Below are positions 1-10,403 of a DNA stretch of 64,000 nt, piece after piece. The DNA is from Branchipolynoe longqiensis (taxonomy: Eukaryota > Annelida > Polychaeta > Phyllodocida > Polynoidae): assembly GCA_030323885.1 (NCBI GenBank), contig CM059198.1, positions 54,796,417 through 54,860,416 on the forward strand. Direction: 5' to 3'. The notes under the pieces were generated by a model, which was not told where the DNA came from, made no database searches, and saw only the letters and a list, made by a program, of their open reading frames with translations. Made by a program: the position numbers and the translations under genes. How positions within the stretch are numbered: the first letter of the stretch is position 1; every line of letters begins with the position of its first letter.

Positions 1-46
1 CAAGTCTATTCAGACTTATCCATAATAGGCAGTATACATCTTCAAG
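1..46 (+). mobile_element. SINE-C 3' tail fragment
   Basis: The first 46 bases match the 3' end of the SINE-C copy near 22.03-22.08 kb (sense) and the one near 27.16-27.22 kb (antisense). The rest of the element lies before the window. Confidence 0.6.
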
Positions 47-540
47 CGAGCAACTTCAGTGTTATCTAATAACCAAATGCTCAGAAGTCAAACTCCAAAG
101 ACTACAGATATCCCAAGTAAGAAGAGTATCAACGGTAAGGTTCAGAACACAGATTAAATGCACCCACAAAGGGCCGGAGCTGCTGAGAGCAAGCAATATG
201 GGGCTCACACCTTGTATCGGCATGCATAGGAGGATAGGGGACCCGGCCAATGTAGAATCGACGATGAGGAGAACCAGAGCAGGGTACCCGGAGCCCCTCC
301 CCCCCTCACACACACCCCTCTCCAGCATCCACAAGCACAACCGAGTATGCCTAGAGAACTTCAGGTATCCAGATGCGGAATAAATTGTTATTGTTGTTAG
401 TAAAACAGTTGATTCATCAGAACATAATTTTTTTTAAAGCGCCGAGGCACTGGTGTGATAGGGGGTCACACACCTAAAGACTGAAACCGAGATGGTTTGG
501 CGGGTACTTAAATAGGGTATATTAGTAGATTAAGAAGTAG
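47..540. other. Unassigned; contains a 41-bp shared block
   Basis: No coding signal or known repeat was recognised. Bases 450-490 are repeated almost exactly at 2189-2229 inside the Harbinger-like MITE, so part of this stretch is probably a relict of that family. Confidence 0.4.
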
Positions 541-765
541 GATATTTGAAGTGAAAACATACCAAATTAATTTGTGCAAGCACGTCAAAATACAGACGCC
601 ATAGGTTTCTGCAGTAACCTGGTTACATGTTCTATTAAATTGACTTAGTAAACCCTTCTATGCAGCAATAAATGCTTAATAAGTGCACCAGCACCTAAGT
701 TAGATATGCAGGATCACATTTAAACAAGTGTTTTTGGTTCTGAAAAGTTATCGCTTTAAATACAC
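541..765. mobile_element. MITE-1, diverged partial copy
   Basis: The interior matches other MITE-1 copies: the 'caagcacg' block, the 'ataggtttctgcagtaac' block, and the 'aaatgcttaataagtgca' block that precedes the right end. Neither terminal inverted repeat is intact. Confidence 0.55.
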
Positions 766-1066
766 GTGAAGGAAGTCTCCCTCACTAAAGAATCACATGT
801 ACAAAAATGAACCCCCTAAGTTGAACTAACTAACCCTCGTAAATGGTCGCTACGATCAAATCGCTGCTTTCAAATGTTCGTGCGTTATCTTCCGGTTGCC
901 TCGTGAACCTCGTTTCCGGTTTCTTCGCATGAATACGGTCCGTAGAGAACCAGCAACCACCTAGGCATGAACCTGATGCTTCCTTTAATTCGTGCGCCCC
1001 CCCCCCCCCCCACCCACCCACATGTTAAAATAGCGAGGCTTCAACGCAGAGAACACCTGGTGACAT
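766..1066. other. Unassigned; short poly-C run
   Basis: No gene or known repeat was recognised. A C-rich run lies at about 996-1014. Confidence 0.4.
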
Positions 1067-1140
1067 TTAAAGTTGCACAGTCCGATGGTTTTGAATTTCT
1101 GGAATTTTTCTGCATTAAATACAGTAAATTGATTGTTATT

Positions 1141-1641
1141 GTCATGGGGGTGATGAAAATGGGAAATATTGTGCCTAGAGCGGGACTCGAACCCACATCT
1201 CTTTGCATTCCGGGCCAGTGTGCTAACCATTACACCACCTAGGCTCCCTGATATCAACACACTCCCCACGCCTACCTGTCTATGTGGTTACTTGCCTGAG
1301 AGGTCAGTGCAGACCACTACACTCGTCCCCCTGGAATTGTAAGTCTTGTAATGCTTACAATTACATACATACAGGCAATGCACTAACACATACATACACA
1401 GGGTAGGTTCAACAACCATACAGCGCAAAGCTTGTACAGGATCCTGATCACGGCAACCAGTGTCATGGGGGTGATGAAAATGGGAAATATTGTGCCTAGA
1501 GCGGGACTCGAACCACATCTCTTTGCATTCCGGGCCAGTGTGCTAACCATTACACCACCTAGGCTCCCTGATATCAACACACTCCCCACGCCTACCTGTC
1601 TATGTGGTTACTTGCCTGAGAGGTCAGTGCAGACCACTACA
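1141..1641 (-). mobile_element. SINE-B dimer
   Basis: Two tRNA-like units, about 322 bp apart, are joined by a linker. Read on the minus strand each has an A box GGTGTAATGGTTAGC and a B box GGTTCGAGTCC. A 7-bp acceptor stem GCCTAGG pairs with TCTAGGC. The D arm resembles tRNA-Gln. A one-base loss lies near the B box of the second unit (about 1512). Confidence 0.8.
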
Positions 1642-1709
1642 TTATTATCTACCTTACTTTAGTTTGAAGCAACGTTTATTTTGAATGACTAACATTTGAG
1701 ATATTTGAA

Positions 1710-1988
1710 ACCTAGGTCAGACTCCTAATCTGAGGGTCGGCAGTTCGATTCCCCATGCCCCCAGCTCTGCCAATTTGGATTTCCACTGCTGTGTATAACT
1801 TACAGCGTCATCAAAGGCCGGTTGCTCTCATACCATGTCTATGTGGTGTGGGAGGTTAAAAATCCCTTGGGTCGGTAAAAGTGTAGGCTCGGGCTTTCTA
1901 TCGACCAGCAGTGGAATGAGGAAGACCAGTCGTCTATGACTGAAATTTCCCCTGCTTAAACAACTAATGGACCAAAAAAACAAAAAAA
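1710..1988 (+). mobile_element. SINE-C, 5'-truncated
   Basis: It begins inside the tRNA-like head (CTAGGTCAGACTCC), has the B box CAGTTCGATTCCCC, runs through the SINE-C body, and ends in an A-rich tail after GGACC. It is inserted into MITE-1. Confidence 0.75.
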
Positions 1989-2125
1989 AGAACACGTCAA
2001 ATTAGTTTTGGCAAGCACGCCAAAGCTTTGCTATCATAGGCTTCAGCAGTAACAGGTTCTACTAAATTGCCTCAGTATTCCCCTCTATTTGGCAACAAAT
2101 GCTTAATAAATGCATCAGTATCTAA

Positions 2126-2394
2126 AGCCCGGTACACACCTCCCATATAAAACCTAAAACTGAGTTTTAAGTCGCGAATCGGAAGGCTCTGGTGTGATAG
2201 GGGGTCACACACCTAAAGACTGAAACCGACTAAAACTAAAACTTTGTCGCAAAATGGGAGGTGTGTACCGGGTTTTATTCAAAAAATGAATCGGGCAGTT
2301 TTAGCTGGGAAACGGGATGGGTCGGGTTGTAACGGGTGCCGTCAGGCAGTCAGTTTTAGCGTGTGAATCGTATACGGGAGGTGTGTACCAGGCT
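2126..2394. mobile_element. Harbinger-like MITE with TAA duplication
   Basis: Terminal inverted repeats are AGCCYGGTACACACCTCCC. The insertion splits MITE-1 so that TAA occurs on both sides (2123-2125 and 2395-2397); removing the element and one TAA restores the MITE-1 interior. Three-base TAA/TTA duplications are typical of PIF/Harbinger elements. A further inverted terminus at about 2250-2272 suggests an internal rearrangement. Confidence 0.65.
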
Positions 2395-2564
2395 TAAGAT
2401 AGATATGTAGAATCAAATCTAGATAACTGCTTTGGTTTTGAAAATTTGATGCGTCATCGGACTATGCAGCTTTTATGAGTGTCCATGACTTCCTCCCTTC
2501 GTTTTGCTCTCTTTTTCTGGTTTCGGCAGTAAAATGTTAGCAACACGGGCTGGGGTCTGAAGAG

Positions 2565-4410
2565 AGGGTTCACAGTGGGGGTTCTGGGGAGGGAGAGTGT
2601 TGCTTGGGGGGGATGGGTGGTTTGCTGCGGAGTGAGAGGAGGGAGGGAGAAGGAGTGGCTAGAAGGAGAGAAGGGGGGAAGAAGGGAGGAGGGTGGAAAT
2701 GAGAACAGGGAGTGAGAAAGGGGAAGCGGAGGAGGGTGAGGGGAGGTGTTGGGGGAGGGAGAGGGGGCGAAACGGGGATCCAGAACGGGGAGGGGAGGAG
2801 GATCGGGGGGAAGGGCAGGGAGGAGAGGATGGGAGAAGAGGGAGAAGAGGGAGGCTTAGATAGAGGAGGGCGGTCATATGGAGGATGAGAAAGGAGGGGG
2901 GAGGGGGAGGGAGGACGGGAGGAGGAGGAGCGGAAGTGGGAGTGGGTAGGAGGGGAGGTAGGGGAGGCGGAGGAGGGGATGGGGAGGAGGGGGGGGGTAA
3001 GAGGAGGGAGAAAGGAGGAGGGCGAGTGAGGAGGGAGGGGGACATGGGGAAGGAGAGGGAGGGAGGAGGCGGGGGAAGGGGAGGGAGGAGGGGAGAAAGG
3101 GGGGAGGGGAGGAGGAGGGGACGAGGGAAGGGGGGGGCGGAGAGGAGGGGAGGAGTGGGGGAGGGGCGGTAAGGGGGGGGGGAGGGGGGGGAGGAGAGGG
3201 GAGGAGGAGGAGGAGGGGAGGGAGGAGGGGGAGGAGGGGGAGGGGAGGGGGGGGGAGGGAAAGGGGAAGGGGAGGGAGGGGAGGGGGGAGAGGGGAAGGG
3301 AGGAGGAAGGGGGGGGGGTCAGAGGGGAAGGGAGGAGGAGGGGGGGGGGGTCAGAGGGGAAGGGAGAGGAGGGAGGGGGGGGGCAGAGGGGGGGAAGAGG
3401 AGGGGGGGGGGGGGAGGGGGAGGGAGAGGAAGGGGGGGAGGGGAGAGGGGAGGAGGAGGAAGGGGGGGGGAGGGGGAGGGGGGAGGGGGGGGGGGGAGAG
3501 GGAAGGGAAGAGGAGGGGGGAGGGGGCAGAGGGGAAGGGAAGAGGAGGGGGGGGGTAGAGGGAGGGAAGGGAGGGGGGGGGGAGAGGGGAAGGGAGGAGG
3601 GGGGGGGGGGGGGGGAGAGGGGGAGGGAGAGGAGGGGGGGGGGGGGGGGGGTCAGAGGGGGAGGGGAAGAGGAGGGAGGGGGGGAGAGGGGAGGGAGAGG
3701 AGGGGGGGGGTCAGAGGGGAGGGAAGGAGAGGGAGGGGGGGGGAGGGGGGAGAGGGAGGGGAGAGGAAGGGGGGGGAGAGGGGAGGGAGGGGAAGGAGGA
3801 GGGGGGGCAGAGGGGAAGGGGAGAGGAAGGGGGGGTCAGAGGGGAAGGGAGAGGAGGGGGGGCAGGAGGGAGGGGAGGGAAGGGGAGGAGGAAGGGGGGG
3901 GGAGGGGGGGGGGTAGAGGGAGGGGGAGAGGAAGGGGAGCGGGGAGGGAGGGGGGGGGGGGGAGGGGGAAGGGAGAGAGGAAGGGGGGGGAGAGGGGAGG
4001 GGAGAGGAAGGGGAGGGGGGGGGGGTCAGAGGGAAGGAGGAGAGGGGGGGGCAGAGGGGAAGGGAAGAGGAAGGGAGGGGGGGTCAGAGGGGAAGGGAAG
4101 AGGAAGGGGGGGGGGGGGTCAGAGGGGAAGGGAAGAGGAAGGGGGGAGGGCAGAGGGGACGGGTAAGAGGAAGGGGAGGTGCAGAGGGGAAGGGAAGAGG
4201 AAGGGGGGGTCAGAGGGGAAGGGAAGAGGAAGGGTGGGGTCAGAGGGGAAGGGAAGAGGAAAGGGGGGGGGGGGTCAGAGGGAAGGGAAGAGGAAGAGGA
4301 AGGGGGGGTTCAGGGGGAGGGGAAAGGGGGGGGGGGGGGGTCAGAGGGGAAGGGAAGAGGAAGGGGGGGGGGTCAGAGGGGAAGGGAAGAGGAGGGGGGG
4401 GGGGGGAGGT
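2565..4410. repeat. 1.85 kb G-rich homopurine tract
   Basis: The + strand is almost purely G and A, with many runs of 5-20 G. From about 3.5 kb a loose period of about 30 bp appears, centred on GTCAGAGGGGAAGGGA. Apparent frames across it are compositional only. It is a strong candidate for G-quadruplex or triplex structure, and its length may be mis-assembled. Confidence 0.9.
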
Positions 4411-4656
4411 GGTGTCTGTTTATTCCATAAGTCGGGCATAGTCAGTGATAGTGTGGGGGGTTTGCAAAACAAGTTTAGAATAGGCCAGGAATAGGTCAAG
4501 GTTTTCGGGAGGTCAAGGCGTGACCCATGTGTAGTAAACAGAGCAGCTCACAGGTGGAGCTGAAGGTCTCTATTCAGTGTGGTGCTGTATCAGAAATGAT
4601 GTTCCCCACTAAGATTTGAAATCACAAGCATATATATACATATATATACATACATA

Positions 4657-4692
<36 letters not shown>

Positions 4693-5149
4693 TAATTTAT
4701 TATGCGAATGTAAGGCTCCGGTATTACGCCATCCGCCTGAAGCCTAACTTTACCGATATTCCGTTCCACATGGTGACAGATGTTTGACAAGTGCACCAGT
4801 ATCTTAGTTAGATATGTAGAATCAATTCTAGATAATTACTTTGCTTTTAAATTTGCTTTATTTTATCGGACTATGCGGCTTTAATATACTTTTATACGAG
4901 AGTATAAATAACCGAAGTTCTACCGGATTCGATCCCATGTGTACCTTTTGAATACCCATCCATTGGGATTAATATATTGTGTCTCCTGCAGTCAAATGCT
5001 AGTATTACTACTGGTGGTGCCCCCTATGATGGTTGTTGCCACTAACCACATCCGGCCAACTTTGTCAATGGCCGTTGACAATGAATGTCATTTGATGTAT
5101 AGCAAGTGTATAGGACACTGTGGCCAAAGCACCACTGAAGCACACACTT
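4411..5149. other. Mostly unassigned; (ATG)n and a MITE-1 end
   Basis: Bases 4657-4691 are a perfect trinucleotide ATG/GAT array of about 11 units. Bases 4784-4883 match the right third of MITE-1, ending in ATCGGACTATGCGGC. The remainder was not recognised. Confidence 0.5.
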
Positions 5150-5920
5150 ACACCTTTTTCGGAGTACGCGTCTTAACCACTCGACTACATAGACTCGCTA
5201 ATTCAATCAACCGAACTACGCCCAGCTGCGAAGCACATGCTACCCTTTTACTCCTGAGGTGAGTGCAGCCTTCTTAGGTAGTCCCTGTGGAATTCTAAGT
5301 GTTTTAAATGGTTTACATCCGCAAGTCAGCTTACGCTTACAAATATCCAGACAGCGGTCTTCACCTGGGGCAGTCAGTGAACCTCACTACACAACCCACA
5401 CCTACCCGGGTATGTGTCATTTCACATTGAGACAGTCAGTGCACCTCACTACACATCCCCCCCATCCCACACCTACCTGTGTATGTGTCATTTCACCTTG
5501 AAACAGTCAGTGCACCTCACTACACAACCCCCCCCCCCCCACTAGCCACACCTACCCGTGTATGTGTCATTTCACATTGAGACAGTCAGTGAACATCACT
5601 AGACAAACCCACACCTACCTGCATATGTGTCATTTCACATTGAGACAGTCAGTGCACCTCACTACACATCCCCCTACCCACACCTACCTGTGTATGTGTC
5701 ATTTCACCTTAAGACAGTCAGTGTGGTTGTGGTAGTCAGTGAATTGGTCATAGATGTGATGAAAATGGGAAATATGCGTAGATCAGGATTCGAACCCAAA
5801 CTTCTTACCATTCTGGGGGCTAGTGTGCTACCCATTACACCACATAGGTTCCCCGATGCAATCACCCTATCCACACATACCTGTCTATGTGGGTCCTTGA
5901 CTGAGAGGTCAGTGCAGACA
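5150..5920 (-). mobile_element. Degenerate SINE-B pair with expanded tail
   Basis: Bases 5750-5920 are a recognisable antisense SINE-B monomer (tRNA-like part 5785-5855). Bases 5150-5370 resemble a second SINE-B tail and linker (GTGGAATTCTAAGTG). The minisatellite between them has a unit matching the SINE-B tail. Confidence 0.55.
5380..5735. repeat. SINE-B-tail minisatellite, about 60-bp unit
   Basis: Five to six units read as CACACCTACCTGTGTATGTG, then a TCATTTCA block, then GACAGTCAGTGCACCTCAC. The unit aligns with the SINE-B tail (CACGCCTACCTGTCTATGTGG ... GGTCAGTGCAGACCACTACA). Confidence 0.75.
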
Positions 5921-6856
5921 ATAATAATAATAATAACAACATGTACCTCAAGCATGTGAAACCAAAAGTCCAAGTGTCAAGATAGAATGACGATTCAAAA
6001 TGGTGGAAGCAGCAAACACACAACTTCATAGAATTCTCATGAAACTGGTGACAGTGAAATTCCAGAATGAGTTTCCAAGACCGCAAGTCAAAGTGTTTTT
6101 TGTGAATTCTTTAAAATTGTAAATGTTCTAACTGCGTTGTCAATTAGCATCCTTCAATTGACTACATAAACCATGTATTTAATGTAAATTCCTATATATA
6201 TATATGTAACGCTTACAGTCGCAAGACCAGTGCTACAGAACTGACAGAAGATATATATATATGAATAAAATTCATTTACCAAAAATGGTTGTGGAATATC
6301 ATTAAAACTAAAATGCATAGCTGTTGTTGTTTGTTGGGGCTTCACGTCCTAGCAACACCTACGATTAGGCATATATATCAGGACGCAGATATATAGCTTA
6401 TGAATGTAGTTATACAATGATACATAGTAAATCACAAAATGGGCCAACTTTGCTTAAAATTGAACAAAATCTGTGACTTATTCTTGTGATGAGTAAATTT
6501 AACAATTGTATTTAGCAATATATTTTAACCGAACGTACACAAATACGAAACAAAAGACCACCCCATCATTGTAGTATTTGAATATACATTTGAAAAAAAC
6601 AAAAACAAATGTTGGAATCCCGGTATTTCATATTATCCGCACGGGGCATTTTTTTCTTTTAACGATATTCCCCACAAATGGTGAAGAAAAGAGAGTGATT
6701 GAGAACGCGTTGCTATAGATACCATTAGCTACCAAGGTAATTTGAGCTTCTTCTGTTTATGACTGCCTTCATTACAATTTACAGTAATTAACAATATGCG
6801 TCACGGCGCTACTGTACGAAGCTTGTTCCACTAGACTGGTCCCCTGGCCTTCCCTG
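5921..6856. other. Unassigned AT-rich stretch with a SINE-A tail scrap
   Basis: No gene was recognised. An ATA run lies at 5920-5940 and (TA)n runs at about 6193 and 6250. Bases 6318-6385 resemble an antisense SINE-A 3' end (TTCACGTCCTAGCAACACCT). Confidence 0.4.
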
Positions 6857-6918
6857 TGGTTGGTTGGTTGGTTGGTTGGTTGTTGGGAGTTTTACGTCCT
6901 GGCAACATCTAAGGTCAG
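6857..6918 (-). mobile_element. SINE-A 3' tail fragment
   Basis: TTGG repeats are followed by GAGTTTTACGTCCTGGCAAC and ATCTAAGGTCAGG, the antisense SINE-A end. It borders the purine minisatellite directly. Confidence 0.7.
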
Positions 6919-7480
6919 GTAGAGGGAGAAGGAGGAATGTGGAGGAGAGTGGGGATAGTGGTGGAGGGGCAGGAGAGGGAGGAGAGTGGTGGAGAGTGGA
7001 GGAGAGTGGAGTAGGGTGGGGGAGAGGGAGGAGAGGGAGTAGAGGGAGGAGAGGAAGGAGAGGGGAGAGAGTGGAGGAGAGGGAGGAGGGGGAGGGAGGG
7101 AGGAGAGTGGAGAGTGGGAGGAGCGTGGAGGAGAGTGGAAGAGGGTGGGGGAGGGTGTGTGAGAAGGAGTAGAGTGGAGGAGGGGGAGGAGAGGGAGTAG
7201 AAGGAGAGTGGAGGAGAGTGTAGGAGAGTGTAGGAGAGTGGAGGAGAGTGGAGGAGAGTGGAGGAGGGGGGATGAGAGTGGAGGAGGGGGGATGAGAGTG
7301 GAGGAGGGGGATGGGAGTGGAGGAGAGGCAGGAGAGGAAGGAGAGGAAGGAGGGGGAGAAGAGGGAGGAGAGTGGAGGAGAGGGAGGAGAGGGGAGGAGA
7401 GGGAGTAGAGGGAGTAGAGGGTGGAGGAGAGTGGAGGAGTTGGAGGAGTTGGAGTGGTGGAAGTGGTGGAGGGAAGGTGA
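6919..7480. repeat. Purine minisatellite (GGAGGAGAGTG)
   Basis: About 560 bp of GGAGGAGAGTG-type units, with variants GGAGAGGGA and GGAGGGGGGAT. Long open frames on both strands follow from the repeat composition. Confidence 0.85.
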
Positions 7481-7904
7481 AGGTGCGGGGTTCTCTGTGG
7501 AGATGTGGCTGTCCGTGTTGCGGCGAGCCGATGGTGGGAGGACTGTCAATAAACACCCGGTGTCTGCTGCCTCCGGCCTCGGGACCCTCCCAGCACGGGC
7601 ACCGAGCCGGCCCCAGGTCACTGTCACTGTCACCACCAGCTGATGGGTAGTTAGTGAGGCACCACTGTCACAGTCACTGTCACTGTCAGCACCACCTGCT
7701 GGGTGGTTAGGGAGACACCATTGTCACTGCCACTGTCAGCACCACCTGTCGTGTAGTTAGTGACACATCGCTGTCACTGTCAGATTCACATTCCATGTAG
7801 TTAGCGAGACACCACTGTCACTGTCAGTGCCACTTGGCGTGTAGTCAGCCAGAAACCAATGTCACTGTCAGCACCACCAGCTATGTAGTCAGTAAAACAC
7901 CACT

Positions 7905-8877
7905 CAGGGGGGCACCCAGGAATTGGCTAGGGGGTTCTAAATATGGATCGAAACTACCCCTATTTTATGGCCCTGTCACACTACGACGTAACGACGTCAA
8001 TGTAGGGAGAACGTGAAGAACGTTGAACTTCTCGGCGTAGTATGCAAATTTGGGCACAAGTTGAACGTGGATGCAGCGTAGTGGACGAGAGCGTAACGTC
8101 GGTAAAGCGTAGTGATACCGTCATTCAATGAGAGAGGACAACTTCATTATGTTCACGGAACATTATGAACGTTATTCCATCGCCAGAACTACGTTACCTG
8201 ATGGCGAAACGTTGAACAACATTCAACGTACGTTCTCCTGATGTTCTCCTGACGTTATCCTGATGTTATCCTGACGTTATCCTGCCACTGTCACGCCGCG
8301 TGGACGTTTCCACCGGGTTTAATGTGGGTCAACGTAGTGCAACGTAGTGCAACATAGTGCAACGTAGATGAACGTAGTGACTAACGTTTTAATAACATCG
8401 GCTTAACGTCATTGACGTTCACCGAACGTGTACAGAACGTACGGCGAACGTAAACCCTTACCTTCGAACTACGTCAAAAGTTTTGATCATGTCCAAAACC
8501 GCGCCGTAACTCGACGTAACACAATGTAATGTGACGTAGCTCGACGTCAGTCTAACGTCATTATGACGTCATAATAACGTAATCCAACGTACATCAACGT
8601 AATGACGAAAAATCACCACGTTAGGCTCACGTTCGCTCATTACGTTGTAGTGTGACAGGGGTATTAGGGTAATTTTTTTCACATGGGTTGGTGGAACAAC
8701 ACCCATTTTAGGGCAATATTTTACATGGTTTTCTGTTAAGAAGCAACTGGGCAACCAGGAAACCCCCCTTCATGTGCGTCCCTGAGATATGCGTTTATAT
8801 AAAAAAAAATTAAATAAAAATTTGGGGAGGGTGGGGGGGTTCCGGGCATCCAGGAAACCCCCCTGGGTGCGTCCCTG
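7905..8877. mobile_element. hAT-like MITE carrying a nested MITE-4
   Basis: Left end CAGGGGGGCACCCAGG and right end CCTGGGTGCGTCCCTG are inverted copies of a CAGGGRCGCACCCAGG-type terminus, common in hAT elements. CCACT flanks both sides (7900-7904, 8878-8882). A hAT would normally give 8 bp, so the superfamily is not certain. About 690 bp of its length is a later MITE-4 insertion. Confidence 0.6.
7971..8660. mobile_element. MITE-4a, ACGT-rich palindromic element
   Basis: Inverted ends are CCCTGTCACACTACRACGTA. The interior is packed with AACGTA, TACGTT, GACGTA and ACGTTAT on both strands, with no coding potential. A second copy lies at 44231-44884 with the same ends and the same internal style. 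Confidence 0.75.
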
Positions 8878-9002
8878 CCACTGGCACTGTCAGCACCACC
8901 TGCCATGTACTTAGCGAGACACCACTGTCACTGTCAGCACCGCATGCTGCGTAGTCAGTGAAACACCACTGTCACTGTCAGCACCATATGCCGTGTAGTC
9001 AG

Positions 9003-9282
9003 GTCGGGAGTTCAATTCTCGGTTGAGTCAAACCAATGACTTACAAAATTGATACTTCTAACTCCCTAGACAGGCGCTCGGCATTATCAGGATAAGGCAA
9101 GAACTGGTTTGGTGTCAAGATAATGTGACTGAGTGGGATATCAGGTTATGGTGCTGGCAGCCTGGTTTCCCAGTGGGACAGAACTATAAAGTCACCATGA
9201 GTGGGCACTGTCACAAGTTGGTACCCGTCCTGATGCCAGGACATACAACTCCAACAACCAACCAACAACCAAACAATGGTAC
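9003..9282 (+). mobile_element. SINE-A, 5'-truncated
   Basis: B box GGGAGTTCAATTCTC, then GAGTCAAACCAATGACTTAC, then the SINE-A body, ending ACTCCAACAACCAACC. A short deletion near 9235 removes the TATGACCTTAGATGT block. Confidence 0.8.
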
Positions 9283-9825
9283 CAGCAGCTTGGTACAGCA
9301 AAGGGGCAGCCATATAAAACTATAACCAGTGCCTTGCCAGCCATACCCGTTCTGGTAAATTGCTCTTGTGCAAAAAACACAATTCGATCAACAGCAATTA
9401 ATCCACTCGGGAGCAATGTGTGGTGAGATGACGTTATTATAAGCACTGCTGACGTCATTCAGCACTGCTGACGTCATTGGGGAGGGGGACGCTAGTGCAG
9501 GGGTTGACATGCGCGTCGATGACGTGCGTGATGTAAACGCGGGAGTAGTGTTTTTCGAGGAGGTGTTTGCAGAACAAATAGGCGACTCCTCCTCATTCAT
9601 ATCGCTGTCAGCAATGAATCAAAATTATCGAGTTTGCCTGGGACCCATCGGCACGAGGCTTCGGTGCCGCTGCACTAACAAATCACAAGTGTGGACTGAA
9701 ACAGGACTGCGCTGAATATGTTTATTTTAATGTTGATGCTTTACGTCATAGCGACATCCATCAGGTAATATTCAATTCAATACTTTATTTCAAACTCAGT
9801 AGTATGGCAGTTACATAAATTGGTC
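9283..9825. other. Unassigned; non-repetitive with CRE-like sites
   Basis: This is one of the few stretches not explained by repeats. It is moderately CpG-containing. Short open frames at 9388-9600 (-) and 9509-9715 (+) have no family I recognise. Confidence 0.35.
9442..9479. promoter_or_regulatory. Two tandem CRE palindromes
   Basis: The 17-bp block GCACTGCTGACGTCATT occurs at 9443-9459 and 9462-9478. Each copy holds a perfect TGACGTCA (9450-9457, 9469-9476), the CREB/ATF site. Function is inferred from the motif only. Confidence 0.35.
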
Positions 9826-10150
9826 CATCAATCAATCAATCAATAGTTCCGTCCTCTAGTCGAGGGTTGGATGCAATGGTTCTCCACTTGTCCCGATGGT
9901 GTGCTGTTCTGATAGACTGTGAATAATTCAAGCCTGTCCACTGTGAAATATTTGTAAACCATGATGTTCTTGGTCTCCCTCTCCCTCTGCTGCCATTCAC
10001 CTTCCCTTCCAACAATGTACGGTATATTGAACTCTGACGAATGATGTGGCCAAAATAAATCAGTTTCTTTGTCTGTATAGTGGCAAACAAGCTTTTCTTA
10101 TTTTTAATTTTTCTGAGAACTTCTTTGTTGGTGATCTTCTTTGTCCATAG
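9826..10150 (-). pseudogene. RTE/BovB-like LINE, 3' fragment
   Basis: The minus strand encodes the last 100 or so residues of the same protein as the LINE end at 29.1-30.0 kb, from TKKITNKEVLRKI to NPRLEDGTID, nearly identical. It ends in TTGA repeats, as that copy does. The endonuclease and RT catalytic core are missing, so this is a dead 5'-truncated copy. Confidence 0.85.
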
Positions 10151-10364
10151 TAGGTAGAAATAAAAAGAAATGTGAATAACAGACAAGTAATATAATGAAT
10201 ACTACAATACTAACCATTATCAAAATGTTGTTCTACATACAGTAGTATGTACCAATGCTTCCATATGGCAGAGGTAAATCTGAGATCACTCTCCCCTATT
10301 TTCACCAGTCCCTGTATCTGACTTGTCAAGTCTAGTAAATAAATTTGAATATTAGATTATTACA

Positions 10365-10403
10365 TTTCAGCTTGAGACAGTCAGTGCACCTCACTACACA
10401 ATC
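10365..10403. repeat. Single SINE-B-tail minisatellite unit
   Basis: The TTTCAGCTTGAGACAGTCAG and TGCACCTCACTACACAA blocks match the 13.2-13.5 kb minisatellite. It sits inside a LINE remnant. Confidence 0.6.

Larger units (their letters stand above)
1067..2475. mobile_element. MITE-1 split into four pieces by nested insertions
   Basis: The left end at TTAA carries AGTTGCACAGTCCGATG and the right end carries CATCGGACTATGCAGC. Pieces at 1067-1140, 1642-1709, 1989-2125 and 2398-2475 join in order to give one MITE-1 collinear with the intact copies at 50.5 and 54.7 kb. A SINE-B dimer, a SINE-C and a Harbinger-like MITE fill the gaps. TTAA targets are used by piggyBac-type transposases, among others. 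Confidence 0.75.
7640..9002. repeat. CACTGTCACTGTCAGCACC minisatellite, interrupted
   Basis: Units of roughly 45-60 bp, each with CACTGTCACTGTCAGCACC followed by a GTAGTTAGYGAGACACCA block, lie at 7640-7904 and continue at 8878-9002. The gap is filled by a hAT-like element that landed within one unit. Confidence 0.75.

Noticed and set aside
1185..1255. A tRNA gene (complete-looking cloverleaf with acceptor, D and T arms)
   Set aside because: The anticodon stem does not pair properly, and the same sequence recurs in many copies with a SINE tail, so it is a SINE head.
2659..4494. Gly/Arg/Glu-rich frames
   Set aside because: Produced by the homopurine tract, which contains few possible stop codons.
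6809..7636. Ser/Pro/Leu-rich frame of 275 residues on the minus strand
   Set aside because: It translates the purine minisatellite; several other frames over the same bases are equally open.
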